Of a stretch of 64,000 nucleotides of DNA, positions 33,709 to 42,298 are shown piece after piece. A program made the position numbers and the translations under genes. The stretch covers positions 388,485 to 452,484 of the forward strand of contig NZ_BAAARN010000003.1 of the NCBI RefSeq assembly GCF_039532215.1, written 5' to 3'. The notes under the pieces were generated by a model that worked only from the letters and a program-made list of their open reading frames with translations, was not told the DNA's origin and ran no database searches. The first letter of the stretch is position 1; each line of letters begins with the position of its first letter. The DNA comes from Pedococcus aerophilus (GTDB lineage: Bacteria; Actinomycetota; Actinomycetes; Actinomycetales; Dermatophilaceae).

Positions 33709-35234
33709 GCGGCGACGAACCTGTTCAGTCGGGTCTCGGTGCGGGACTGGACGAAGGACAGCACGAGGCAGATCACCCAGTAGTAGACGGCTGCCATCCC
33801 GAACAGCGCGAGGAACTCGAAGCTCGGGGCGGCCGCTGTCCTCGCGGCCTGGAAGAGCTCGTTGACGAGGATGACCGCGGCCAGCGAGGTGTCCTTGACG
33901 AGCGAGATCAAGGTGTTGGACAACGGCGGGACGGCGGTGCGGGCCGCCTGCGGCAGGATCACCCGCCGCAGCGTCGTGGTGTAGTCCATGCCGATCGTGG
34001 AGGCGGCCTCCCACTGCCCCTTGGGCAGGCTCTCGACGGACGAGCGGACGATCTCGGCGGCATACCCTCCGACGTTGACGCTGAAGGCGATGACCGCCGC
34101 GAGGAAGGGCTCGATCTTCACCCCCACCTGGGGCAGGGCGTAGAAGATGAGGAAGAGCTGCACCAGCAGCGGGGTCCCACGGATGAAGGAGATGTAGAGG
34201 CGCGCGGCCCCGGAGACCACGGGCTGTCGGGACATCCGCATCAGGCCCACCACGAGCGCGATGACCATGCCGATGGCGAAGCTGATCGCGGTCAGCGGGA
34301 TCGTGGTGGTGATGGCGGCCCGGGCCATCGGCCACGCGTTGTCCTTCATGATCTGCCAGGTGCTGGTCTGCTTCACCTCGGCGCCGAAGTACTTGGCGTA
34401 GATGGTGTCGAGGGTGCCGTCGGCGCGCAGCTCGTCGATGGCCCGGTTGAGCTGCGGGAGGTACCCCGAGTCCTTCTTCGCGGCCAGCACCGACCGGCTG
34501 ACGTCGTCGGTCTCGGCCACGACCTTGACGCCGGCGTCGGGCTTGGTGGCCAGGTAGTTGCGGATCGCGAGCTTGTCGTTGACGAGGGCGTCGACGCGGC
34601 CCTGCTCGAGGTTGTCGATGGCGAGCGCCATGTCGTCGACCGGCACGACCGTCGCACCGGCCCCCTTGGCGACCTCGGCCCAGTTGCTCGTGATGTTCTG
34701 CGCCGACCGCTTGCCCTTGAGGTCGGCGATGGTCTTGATCTGCGTCTCGTCCTTGCGGACGACGAGGACACCGGTCGTCTCGACGTACGGGTCGCTGAGG
34801 TCGTAGCGGGCGTTGCGTTCGTCGTTGAAGGTGATCTGGTTGGCGACCACGTCGAAGCGCCCGGACTCCAGCGCGGCGAACATCGAGTCGAACGGCGTCT
34901 CGACGTACTCCACCTTCACGCCGAGGTTCTCGCCGATCGCGTTCATGACGTCGATGTCGAAGCCGGTCAGGTCGTTCCCCGCGCCACCGTGGTAGCTGAA
35001 CGGCGGGTACACCCCCTCCGTCCCCACCTTGATCGTCGGTGGCAGCTCAGCGGCCCGGACCTCGCCCAAGGGATCGACCTCCCCACCGGAGCTCGTGCTG
35101 TCGGCCGGCACCCCGGCCGATGCACCGGCAGGGGCCGCCGAGGTCGTTGCGCCAGCCGGGGCTGCGGAGGCCGACATCGCCACGACGAGGAGCCCGAGGA
35201 GGACCACGAACAGGGCGGAGGCGGCGCGTTTCAC
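33705..35234 (-). CDS. Amino-acid ABC transporter: binding protein fused to permease
   Basis: A 509-residue fusion. A signal peptide (about 1-28) and low-complexity stretch are followed by a family 3 solute-binding domain (about 50-275: GVYPPFSYHGG, GFDIDVMNAIGENLG, DSMFAALESGRFD). A permease of the GlnP/HisM type fills about 290-505 (IRGTPLLVQLFLIFYALPQ, then EIVRSSVESLPKGQWEAA). The fusion resembles GlnP-type importers of some Gram-positives. The substrate is probably glutamine, glutamate or another polar amino acid. GTG 35234 has TACCGT 6 bases upstream. Confidence 0.9.
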   Translation of the reverse strand: MKRAASALFVVLLGLLVVAMSASAAPAGATTSAAPAGASAGVPADSTSSGGEVDPLGEVRAAELPPTIKVGTEGVYPPFSYHGGAGNDLTGFDIDVMNAIGENLGVKVEYVETPFDSMFAALESGRFDVVANQITFNDERNARYDLSDPYVETTGVLVVRKDETQIKTIADLKGKRSAQNITSNWAEVAKGAGATVVPVDDMALAIDNLEQGRVDALVNDKLAIRNYLATKPDAGVKVVAETDDVSRSVLAAKKDSGYLPQLNRAIDELRADGTLDTIYAKYFGAEVKQTSTWQIMKDNAWPMARAAITTTIPLTAISFAIGMVIALVVGLMRMSRQPVVSGAARLYISFIRGTPLLVQLFLIFYALPQVGVKIEPFLAAVIAFSVNVGGYAAEIVRSSVESLPKGQWEAASTIGMDYTTTLRRVILPQAARTAVPPLSNTLISLVKDTSLAAVILVNELFQAARTAAAPSFEFLALFGMAAVYYWVICLVLSFVQSRTETRLNRFVAA

Positions 35235-35240
35235 CCTGTC

Positions 35241-35246
35241 ACGGTA
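35241..35246 (-). promoter_or_regulatory. -10 box of amino-acid transporter operon
   Basis: On the minus strand TACCGT is followed by 6 bases and GTG 35234. The divergent start codons are only 38 bases apart, so both promoters overlap. Confidence 0.5.
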
Positions 35247-35260
35247 GCCACACGCAGGAG

Positions 35261-35266
35261 TAGCGT
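35261..35266 (+). promoter_or_regulatory. -10 box of leaderless DUF1801 gene
   Basis: TAGCGT is followed by 6 bases and ATG 35273. Confidence 0.55.
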
Positions 35267-35272
35267 CGCGCC

Positions 35273-35641
35273 ATGGCGCCCTTCGAGACGGTCGAGGCCT
35301 ACCTCGCGTCCCTGTCCGACCCGAGCCGCGAGGCCGTGGAGCGGCTGCGGGAGACGGTGCTCGCCGAGCTGCCGGGCGCCGAGCAGCGGATCAGCTACGG
35401 CATCCCGGCGTTCTTCGTCGACGGCCGCGTCGCGATGTACGTCGCCGGCTGGAAGAAGCACGTCAGCGTCTACCCCGTCCCCGAGGGCGACGAGGCGTAT
35501 GCCGCCGCCACCGCCCCCTTCGTCGCCGGCCCGGGCACGCTGAAGTTCCCGCTGTCCGCTCCCCTGCCGCTCGACCTGGTGGCGCGGACGGCCCGCCTGC
35601 ACCTCAGCCGGATCCGGGGGACGTCACCGTCCAGCGCGTGA
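35273..35641 (+). CDS. DUF1801 family protein
   Basis: A 122-residue protein of the DUF1801/YdhG fold. Typical segments are VEAYLASLSDPSREAVERLR, QRISYGIPAFFVDGRV and VSVYPVPEG. Some relatives are called iron chaperones, but the role is not settled. Its last 38 bases overlap the convergent membrane-protein gene. Confidence 0.85.
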   Translation: MAPFETVEAYLASLSDPSREAVERLRETVLAELPGAEQRISYGIPAFFVDGRVAMYVAGWKKHVSVYPVPEGDEAYAAATAPFVAGPGTLKFPLSAPLPLDLVARTARLHLSRIRGTSPSSA

Positions 35642-37037
35642 CCGTCACCTCTGCTCCCTCGACCACGTCCAGCAGGTACGGCGCGGCGAGACCGAGCTCC
35701 ACGGGTGCGTCTCCGGGGAGGTCGACGGTCAGGGTCTGCGGCGTCTGCTGGTCGGCGGCGTTGCGGTAGCCCCTCCACCAGAGGTCGAACGAGGCCTGCC
35801 CGCCGCGGGCCGCCAGCCCGATCCGCCGGTCCGGGACGACGGCGCCGTTGCCCCACCGCTGCGTGGGCGATGAGGTGACTGCCAGGTCGAGGTCGGCGAG
35901 GCCCTGAGTGAGGCGGAGGGTGGGGTGACCGCGCACCCAGCACGGGGTCGTCGAGGTATTGGTCGCCACGACCGAGACGGCGGTGCTGCCCATGGCGGAG
36001 TCCCAGCCCTGCGCAGCCAGGGACAGGTCGTCGGCCACGCACGCCCGTGACGCCACGACGGTGGGCGTGGGGGTCGAGGTGGGGTCGGGCGGTTCGGTGA
36101 ACGAGAGGTCGGGGCGCGGGTCGGGGAGGACCGGCGGGACCGCAGCCGCCGCGGAGGGGACGAGGTCGGGGTAGAGGTCGCTGCGTGTCCCTGCGACGAG
36201 GTCGCGACCCACCGGCGTCCCGGCGACCAGTCCCGTCGCCAGGATCGCGACCGCCGCGGTCACGACGGCCGGCGCCGCCAGGGCCGAGGACCTGCCGCGC
36301 CACCCGTGGGCCAGCAGGTGCTCCGAGGCGACGACCACGGCCGAGCCGACCCCGGCGCCCAGGGCCAGCGCGACAGGCACGAGGACGAACAGGCTGGCGC
36401 CGAGGGCGGGTCCGGCCACGGGCGCCAGGGCCACGGCTGCGACGACACCGCCGAGGAGGCCTGTCGCCGCAGCGCTCGCCGAGACCAGCAACGACCCGAG
36501 CTCGCCGTCCGGCAGGGGCCGGCGACGTCGCGAGCGGTCGAGCCCCCAGGCGAGCAGGACGAACCAGGTCGTGGCGACGGCGAGGTACACCGCAGTCCCC
36601 CCGAACAGCCAGAACAGGGTGGTGAGGACCACCGGGACCACCGAGGCCACACCGGTGCCGAACGCGGTCAGTGCAGAAACGACCAGCGTGGGCCGGGCCT
36701 GCGGCGGTCGCACGGGCGTCGGACCGGTGGGCGTCGAGCCGGCCGGAGTGCGATCGGTCGACGTCAGTGCGTCGTGGGTCGGCCGCTGGGCCAGCGCCCG
36801 ACGCACCCCCGTGGCGACGAGCCCGGCGAGGAGCACGAGGCCGGCTGCGAGGAACCAGCGCCCCAGCTCGCGCTGCGCCAGCAGGTTGGCCCGGTCGTCG
36901 CACCGAGCCGGGTCGCGTTCGCACGGGCCGTCGCCGAAGACGGTGACGTACGACCCGTAGCGGTAGGCGACCACGACGAGGCCGACCAGTCCACCGACGA
37001 CGAGTCCACGGCTGAGCCATCGCCCCCACGACTGCAT
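35604..37037 (-). CDS. Membrane protein with C-terminal extracellular DUF4232 domain
   Basis: A 477-residue protein. One span lies near residues 10-30, and two Cys (DGPCERDPARCDD) sit in the first outer loop. A second span (about 58-76), a Pro/Thr-rich linker and four to five more spans (about 118-275) follow. A Pro-rich stalk then leads to an immunoglobulin-like DUF4232 domain (about 325-475: TAVSVVATNTSTTPCWVRGHP). The function is unknown; outer-surface display is inferred. TAGAGT 6 bases before the ATG supports the start. Confidence 0.78.
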   Translation of the reverse strand: MQSWGRWLSRGLVVGGLVGLVVVAYRYGSYVTVFGDGPCERDPARCDDRANLLAQRELGRWFLAAGLVLLAGLVATGVRRALAQRPTHDALTSTDRTPAGSTPTGPTPVRPPQARPTLVVSALTAFGTGVASVVPVVLTTLFWLFGGTAVYLAVATTWFVLLAWGLDRSRRRRPLPDGELGSLLVSASAAATGLLGGVVAAVALAPVAGPALGASLFVLVPVALALGAGVGSAVVVASEHLLAHGWRGRSSALAAPAVVTAAVAILATGLVAGTPVGRDLVAGTRSDLYPDLVPSAAAAVPPVLPDPRPDLSFTEPPDPTSTPTPTVVASRACVADDLSLAAQGWDSAMGSTAVSVVATNTSTTPCWVRGHPTLRLTQGLADLDLAVTSSPTQRWGNGAVVPDRRIGLAARGGQASFDLWWRGYRNAADQQTPQTLTVDLPGDAPVELGLAAPYLLDVVEGAEVTVTRWTVTSPGSG

Positions 37038-37043
37038 ACGGCG

Positions 37044-37049
37044 ACTCTA
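37044..37049 (-). promoter_or_regulatory. -10 box of leaderless membrane-protein gene
   Basis: On the minus strand TAGAGT is followed by 6 bases and ATG 37037. Confidence 0.5.
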
Positions 37050-37064
37050 ACCGGGACGAACCGG

Positions 37065-37496
37065 TCAGTCGGTGGATCCCTCCCCCTCGCCGGAGCCGGC
37101 GATGTTGACCATCCACGGGGTGCCGAAGCGGTCGGTCACCATGCCGAACTCGTCTCCCCACATCTGCTTCTCCAACGGCATCGTCACCGTGCCTCCGTCG
37201 GCGAGCTTGTCGAAGTAGCCCCTCAGCTCGGCGTCGTCGTCACCGCTCAGGCTGATCGTGATCGAGGAGCCTGCGGAGTGCTCCATGCCCTCGGGCGCAT
37301 CGCTGGCCATGAGCGTGAAGCCGGACTCGGTCTCGAGCTGGGCGTGCATGATCTTGTCGGTGTCGGGGCCGGGCGGAGCGCCGAACTCACCGAAGGTGTT
37401 CATCGTCAGAGTGCCGCCGAACACGTCCTTGTAGAACTCCATCGCGGGCTTGGCCTGGTCGGCGAAGCCGAGGTACGGGTTGAGCGTCGAAGCCAT
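37065..37496 (-). CDS. VOC-family protein (PhnB type)
   Basis: A 143-residue protein opening STLNPYLGFADQAKPAMEFYKDVFGG. The family ending MWGDEFGMVTDRFGTPWMVN is at about residues 108-127. GGGAGAC precedes ATG 37496. It is related in fold to the VOC gene at 24571. The substrate is unknown; such proteins are common, often uncharacterised, metal-dependent or binding proteins. Confidence 0.86.
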   Translation of the reverse strand: MASTLNPYLGFADQAKPAMEFYKDVFGGTLTMNTFGEFGAPPGPDTDKIMHAQLETESGFTLMASDAPEGMEHSAGSSITISLSGDDDAELRGYFDKLADGGTVTMPLEKQMWGDEFGMVTDRFGTPWMVNIAGSGEGEGSTD

Positions 37497-37590
37497 CTCT
37501 GTCTCCCGGGGCTGGGGCGGCGGCCGGCTCTGCGCGACCTGCCGCGGCGGATGATGCCTCGGACGATAGACCCGGCCCCCGACAGCGTCA

Positions 37591-38622
37591 TCAGCCTTTC
37601 TGCGCGGCCTCCGGCGGCGCGGCGCGCAGCTTCTCGAGCCGGGCGCGCAGGGAGGCCTCGCGGTGCGCGTTGCCGTGCAGGCCCAGGTAGCGGGTCCCGA
37701 ACACCGCGAGCAGGGCGTCATCGAGGCGTCGGACGGCACCGGCGGGGTAGCGGTAGCCCATCCGGGCGTTGATCGCCGGGGCGTCGATCGACTGGAGCAG
37801 CCCCGCCAGCTCTTCCAGCGAGGTGATGCCCAGCTCGAGCAGCAGACCAGAGATCCAGGCGTAGTGGTCGGTGCGCGACCAGCCCGCATCGGTGAACTGC
37901 CCTGCCAGGAAGGCGGTCAGGTCGGCCGCGCTGATCCGGGGGTCGCTGTCGTCGGCGGGCGGTGCGTGGCCCCCTCCCATCGTCGCCTGGAGGCGGTGCC
38001 GGATCTCGGAGAACTCCCGGTCGGCGAGCTCGAGCAACCCGGCGGCGAGGGTGAACCGCCGGTCGAGGTCGCTGACGTGCTCCTCGGGGATGGTCCCCTT
38101 GTAGCGGATGTCGTGCTCGAACTCGGCCCACGCGTGCTGGAGGATCGTCCGCACCTGCACCGAGGCGCTGTGCCCCTTGAGCGAGTCGTACTGCGCCGGG
38201 GCACCCTTGATCCGGTCGATCGCCACGAGGAGGTGCCGACTCGCATACCCGAACCGGCCCTGCCGGGCGGTCTCCTGGCCGAGGTCGCGGTCGTCGAGGA
38301 CGCTCAGCTGGTCCGACAGCAGGTCGGCGACGGCGGTCACGTCGTCGCGCAGGTAGGTGACGACCCGGACGCCGAGCTGGTCGGTGATCTGCTCGAAGGG
38401 GTCGGCGTAGAGCGGCGAGCCGTCAGGGGCGGTGCGGGCAGCCTTGCCCGCGAAGGACGAGACGCTCTTGGCGCGGCCGGTCACCGACACGTAGTTGATG
38501 CCCGCGTCGTCGAGCAGCGCGGTGATCATGGCCACGAACCCGTCCGCGGCCTCCTGCACCTCGGCGTGCGCCGCGGCATACCGCTGCACGGCGTCGCGGA
38601 TGCGCTCCTGGTCCTCGCTCAC
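37591..38622 (-). CDS. RelA/SpoT-domain (p)ppGpp synthetase-like protein
   Basis: A 343-residue protein with a synthetase domain in the first 180 residues. TGRAKSVSSFAGK gives the ATP/GTP-site Arg50, Lys52 and Lys60. DQLGVRVV, FGYASRHLL and VQVRTILQHAWAEFEHDIRYKG follow, so the key residues look intact. No hydrolase (HD) domain is present. A C-terminal part of about 140 residues is unassigned and may regulate it. It should make (p)ppGpp or pGpp. GTG 38622 fits a CAGGGT box 7 bases upstream better than the ATG-like start at 38631. Confidence 0.85.
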   Translation of the reverse strand: MSEDQERIRDAVQRYAAAHAEVQEAADGFVAMITALLDDAGINYVSVTGRAKSVSSFAGKAARTAPDGSPLYADPFEQITDQLGVRVVTYLRDDVTAVADLLSDQLSVLDDRDLGQETARQGRFGYASRHLLVAIDRIKGAPAQYDSLKGHSASVQVRTILQHAWAEFEHDIRYKGTIPEEHVSDLDRRFTLAAGLLELADREFSEIRHRLQATMGGGHAPPADDSDPRISAADLTAFLAGQFTDAGWSRTDHYAWISGLLLELGITSLEELAGLLQSIDAPAINARMGYRYPAGAVRRLDDALLAVFGTRYLGLHGNAHREASLRARLEKLRAAPPEAAQKG

Positions 38623-38683
38623 GGACCCCACCCTGCCGTATGGCGCCCTGCCGCGGGTCGTGCGCCCGCCTCCACTCCCCTCT

Positions 38684-39205
38684 TCACTCGCCCGTGGCGC
38701 CGTCGATCCGCTCGCGGATCAGGTCGGCGTGGCCGCAGTGGCGGGCGTACTCCTCGACGAGGTGCACGAGCAGCTCCCGCAACGAGATCGGCTGCCGCGT
38801 CGGGTGGGTGCTCATCACCCCGAGGTCCGGTGCGGCGTCGACGAACGAGCGGGCATGGGCGACCTCACAACGCCAGGCCTCCCACGCCTCGGCGACCACG
38901 TCGGCGTCGGGGACCGCACCGTCGAAGTCCGCATCCCGGGCGTCGGCGTCGTACAGGCGCGGGATCTCGTTGCCCTCCATGGTGATCCGGAACCAGATGT
39001 GCTCGACCTTCGCCAGGTGGCGCAGGAGACCGAGGAGTGAAAGCGTCGACGGCTCGACCGACCGGGCGGCGAGCTGCTCCGGGGTCAGCCCCTCGCACTT
39101 GCGCTCGAAGACTCCCCGGAAATGGTCGAGGTACTCGACGAGGACCTCCCGCTCGGTCGGGGCGGTGGGGGCAGTAGGTGCGGCGGTGTCCGGCTCGGTG
39201 GGCAT
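38684..39205 (-). CDS. DinB-family protein
   Basis: A 173-residue four-helix protein of the DinB/DUF664 type. The helix with LLRHLAKVEHIWF and the late VEEYARHCGHADLIRERIDG carry the three histidines expected to bind metal (His near residue 66, and two near 153-156). Relatives include thiol transferases such as bacillithiol or mycothiol S-transferases. The start at 39205 leaves a 60-base divergent region with the reductase gene. Confidence 0.87.
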   Translation of the reverse strand: MPTEPDTAAPTAPTAPTEREVLVEYLDHFRGVFERKCEGLTPEQLAARSVEPSTLSLLGLLRHLAKVEHIWFRITMEGNEIPRLYDADARDADFDGAVPDADVVAEAWEAWRCEVAHARSFVDAAPDLGVMSTHPTRQPISLRELLVHLVEEYARHCGHADLIRERIDGATGE

Positions 39206-39265
39206 GACGGGGATCTTGTCGTGCCGGGCAGGAATCTGCGAACGGGTTCTGTGGTTGACGCAGCC

Positions 39266-39955
39266 ATGACGACCATCGGATTCATCGGTAGTGGCAACAT
39301 CGGCAGCACCGTGGCACGACTGGCCCTCGCGGCCGGCCACGAGGTCGTGATGAGCAACAGCCGCGGACCGGAGACGCTCGCCGACCTGGTCACCGAGCTC
39401 GGTCCCGGCGCCCGCGCGGCCACCGCAGCGGAGGCAGCTGCGGCCGGCGACCTGGTCGTCGTGACCATCCCCCTCAAGAACTACCGCGACGTCCCCGTCG
39501 AGGAGCTGGCGGGCAAGGTCGTGATCGACACCCTCAACTACTACCCGCAGCGCGACGGCGACATCGCCGAGCTGGACGACGAGTCGACCACCACGTCCGA
39601 GCTCGTGCAGTCCCATCTCTCGACGTCGAAGGTGGTCAAGGGCTTCAACAACATCTACTTCGAGCACCTGCGAGAGCTGGCGCGCCCGGCCGGTTCGCCC
39701 GAGCGGAGTGCGCTGGCGATCGCCGGCGACGACGCGTCCGCGAAGGCGACCGTCACCCGCTTCCTCGACGAGATCGGCTACGACACCCTCGACCTCGGCC
39801 CGCTCGCCGAGGGCTGGCGAACCCAGCGCGACACGGCCGCCTACGCCGTGATGTATGCCGCCGACCCGAGCGACTGGTCGAAGGGCCCTGCCCCCGTGGA
39901 CGCCTCCGCGCTCGCCGACCGTGCCGCGGCGGCGAAGCGGTACCGCGACAGCTGA
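39266..39955 (+). CDS. F420/NADPH oxidoreductase-type reductase
   Basis: A 229-residue Rossmann protein. TIGFIGSGNIGSTVARLA (about residues 3-20) and the NADP-type MSNSRGPETL (about 31-40) match the F420-NADP reductase/NAD-binding family. VVKGFNNIYFEHL is the family mid-region. It may move hydride between NADPH and F420, but several relatives act on other small substrates, so F420 specificity is not certain. No strong ribosome site precedes ATG 39266. Confidence 0.82.
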   Translation: MTTIGFIGSGNIGSTVARLALAAGHEVVMSNSRGPETLADLVTELGPGARAATAAEAAAAGDLVVVTIPLKNYRDVPVEELAGKVVIDTLNYYPQRDGDIAELDDESTTTSELVQSHLSTSKVVKGFNNIYFEHLRELARPAGSPERSALAIAGDDASAKATVTRFLDEIGYDTLDLGPLAEGWRTQRDTAAYAVMYAADPSDWSKGPAPVDASALADRAAAAKRYRDS

Positions 39956-39989
39956 GCCCCCTGCTGCCGGCCGGCGGCGGCTACCCTCG

Positions 39990-40949
39990 ATGAGCGTGCG
40001 CCCCACACTCGTCCTCGCCGCCGCCCTGGCGGCAGCCACCCTCGTGGTCGCCGCCTGCTCGTCGCCGGCCCCGGAACGGGCAGCCCGACCGTCGACCACG
40101 TCCGCGACGACGACCCCGTCAACCACCTCGCGACCGCCGACCACCATGTCGACCACCACGTCGGCCACCACTCAGACAGCGAAGCCCAAGCCGTCCACGC
40201 CGACGCGGACCGCTGCCCCGACCACCCCGAAGCCGAGCACGCCGACGCGATCGCCCTCCCCGGCTCCGCGGCCGGCGGGGCTCAAGGGAGACACCCGGAA
40301 CGCCTTGGCGTTCGCGCCGCTGTCGAACCCGGGCGACGTCACCGTCGAGGGCTCGGTCTCGAGCTGGAAGGCGTGGTCGACGTCCAAGGTCCTGGTCGTC
40401 GCGGCCTTCCTCGACACCGTCTGCGACGGCGACCCCGGGCAGGCCACGGCCCAGCAGAAGCGCTGGATCACTGCTGCCCTCACCGCGTCCGACGGCGATG
40501 CCGTCGTGGCCCTGCGCAACGAGATCCCCGGCAGCCCCGGCGCAGCCATCGACCGGGTGCTGCGCTCCATCGGCGACACCCGCACCGTCGCCCCGGACAC
40601 CTCCCAGGGCGGGATGCGGTGGACCATCCGCGAGCAGGTGCGCTTCATGGCGGCCCTCGCCAACGGCCGCGTGGTCTCGAAGGCCTCGAGCAGCTACCTG
40701 CTGTCGGCGATGCGTCCGATCAGCGCCCACCGCTGGGGGCTGGGCACGATCGGGGCGGGGGCGTTCAAGGGCGGCTGGCTCCGCTCCGACACCGTCACCC
40801 GCCAGATGGGGATCTACGACGGGTATGCCGTCGCGATCATCACCGACCACGTCGGTCCCGCGGTGGTCCAGACCGACGGCGACTCCGCCCACGTGCAGCA
40901 GATGAACCGTCTCGCCACGATCCTCAAGGCCCGCCTCGCCCGCGGGTAG
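39990..40949 (+). CDS. Lipoprotein with beta-lactamase-like serine hydrolase domain
   Basis: A 319-residue exported lipoprotein. The signal ends LVVAAC (Cys23), and a Thr/Pro/Ser-rich linker runs to about residue 97. The domain that follows has the three active-site marks of class A beta-lactamases and penicillin-binding proteins: S-x-x-K at S130-K133 (STSK), SDG at 167-169 in place of SDN, and KGG at 260-262 in place of KTG. The usual Glu166 region is not obvious, so a peptidase-like or inactive role is as likely as beta-lactam hydrolysis. Confidence 0.8.
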   Translation: MSVRPTLVLAAALAAATLVVAACSSPAPERAARPSTTSATTTPSTTSRPPTTMSTTTSATTQTAKPKPSTPTRTAAPTTPKPSTPTRSPSPAPRPAGLKGDTRNALAFAPLSNPGDVTVEGSVSSWKAWSTSKVLVVAAFLDTVCDGDPGQATAQQKRWITAALTASDGDAVVALRNEIPGSPGAAIDRVLRSIGDTRTVAPDTSQGGMRWTIREQVRFMAALANGRVVSKASSSYLLSAMRPISAHRWGLGTIGAGAFKGGWLRSDTVTRQMGIYDGYAVAIITDHVGPAVVQTDGDSAHVQQMNRLATILKARLARG

Positions 40950-41000
40950 CGCCGCCGACCGAGGTTTGACCCGCCTCGCCGACCGCGCCTCCCGCGTGGG

Positions 41001-42260
41001 TCAGGCTTGGGCGAACCAGGCGTCCAGGCCGCCGAGGAGCCGGTCGACGTCGTCGTCGTTCGTGTACGACGCCAACCCGATCCGCAGCGCCCCGCCGTCC
41101 CCGAGGCCGAGCGTCCGGGACGCCTCGAGCGCGTAGAAGTTGCTCGCGGGGACGTTGACCCCGCGACCTGCGAGGTACCGGTAGATCGCGGAGCTGTCGT
41201 GCCCCTCGAAGTCGACGAGCAGGGTCGGGGTGCGATGGGCTGCGCGGGAGTAGAGCGTCGCACCGGGGAGCTCCACCAGCGCCACCTCGATGCGGGTGCG
41301 CAGCTCGAGCTCATGCGCCTCGACCGCAGCCAGCGAGCGCACCAGCCGCTCGCGCCGCGACAGGGCACCTCCGGTGTCGCCGCCACCCTCGGCGGGGACC
41401 AGGTCGGCCATGAAGTCGATGGCCGCGGCCGTGCCGGCCATCAGCTCGTAGGGCAGGGTCCCCAGCTCGAACCGCTCGGGCACGGCGTCCGACGACGGCG
41501 CCAGCTTGTCGGGGTGCAGCGTCTCGAGGAACGCCGGATCGGCCGCGAGCGCTCCGCAGTGCGGGCCGAAGAACTTGTAGGGCGAGCAGGCCACGACATC
41601 GGCGCCCGAGCCGACGAGGTCCACGGTCGCGTGGGCGGCGAGGTGGACGGCGTCGACGAAGAACAGGGCTCCCTGGTCGTGGGCGATGCGGCTGATGGCC
41701 GGGAGATCGGGGCGCGTCCCGATGAGGTTGGAGGCCCCCGTCACCGCGACGAGCCGCGTCCGGTCGGTCACGACGTCGGCGAAGGCCTGCGCGTCGAGCT
41801 CACCGGTCACCGGGTCGAACTCCGCCCAGCGCACCGTCGCACCGACGGCCTCGGCGGCCAGCACCCACGGCCGGATGTTGGCGTCGTGGTCGAGCCGGCT
41901 CACGACGACCTCGTCGCCAGGACCCCAGTCCTTGGCCAGCGTCCGCGACAGGTCGAACGTCAGCGCGGTCATGCTCCGCCCGAACACCACCCCGCCCGGT
42001 TCGGCACCCAGGAGATCGGCGAGCGCCGCGCGTCCGGCGAGGACGTTCGCGTCGGAGTTCTGCTCGGCGCGCGTCACGCTCCCGCGGGTGGACATGGGCG
42101 CGGTCATCGTCGCCGCCACGGCCTGCGCCACGACGGTCGGGATCTGCGACCCACCGGGCCCGTCGAAGTGCGCCGCGCCACCGTCCAGAGCCGGGAATTG
42201 GGCCCGGAGGGCGGCGACGTCGAGGGTGGCGGTGGCAGCTGAAGGTGCGGTCGGCGGCAT
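41001..42260 (-). CDS. Cysteine desulfurase-like PLP enzyme
   Basis: A 419-residue class V aminotransferase of the cysteine-desulfurase-like group. FDGPGGSQIPTVVAQA is near the start, DAVHLAAHATVD is the PLP Asp region and SPYKFFGPHCG contains the Schiff-base lysine (about residue 229). It may release sulfur from cysteine or act as another PLP lyase. The start MPPTAP at 42260 is the first plausible ATG; a GTG three codons upstream has a GGGGAT at leaderless spacing. Confidence 0.85.
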   Translation of the reverse strand: MPPTAPSAATATLDVAALRAQFPALDGGAAHFDGPGGSQIPTVVAQAVAATMTAPMSTRGSVTRAEQNSDANVLAGRAALADLLGAEPGGVVFGRSMTALTFDLSRTLAKDWGPGDEVVVSRLDHDANIRPWVLAAEAVGATVRWAEFDPVTGELDAQAFADVVTDRTRLVAVTGASNLIGTRPDLPAISRIAHDQGALFFVDAVHLAAHATVDLVGSGADVVACSPYKFFGPHCGALAADPAFLETLHPDKLAPSSDAVPERFELGTLPYELMAGTAAAIDFMADLVPAEGGGDTGGALSRRERLVRSLAAVEAHELELRTRIEVALVELPGATLYSRAAHRTPTLLVDFEGHDSSAIYRYLAGRGVNVPASNFYALEASRTLGLGDGGALRIGLASYTNDDDVDRLLGGLDAWFAQA

Positions 42261-42298
42261 ACCCAGCACTGTGCCATCCCCACCGGGTCGGGACCCGC

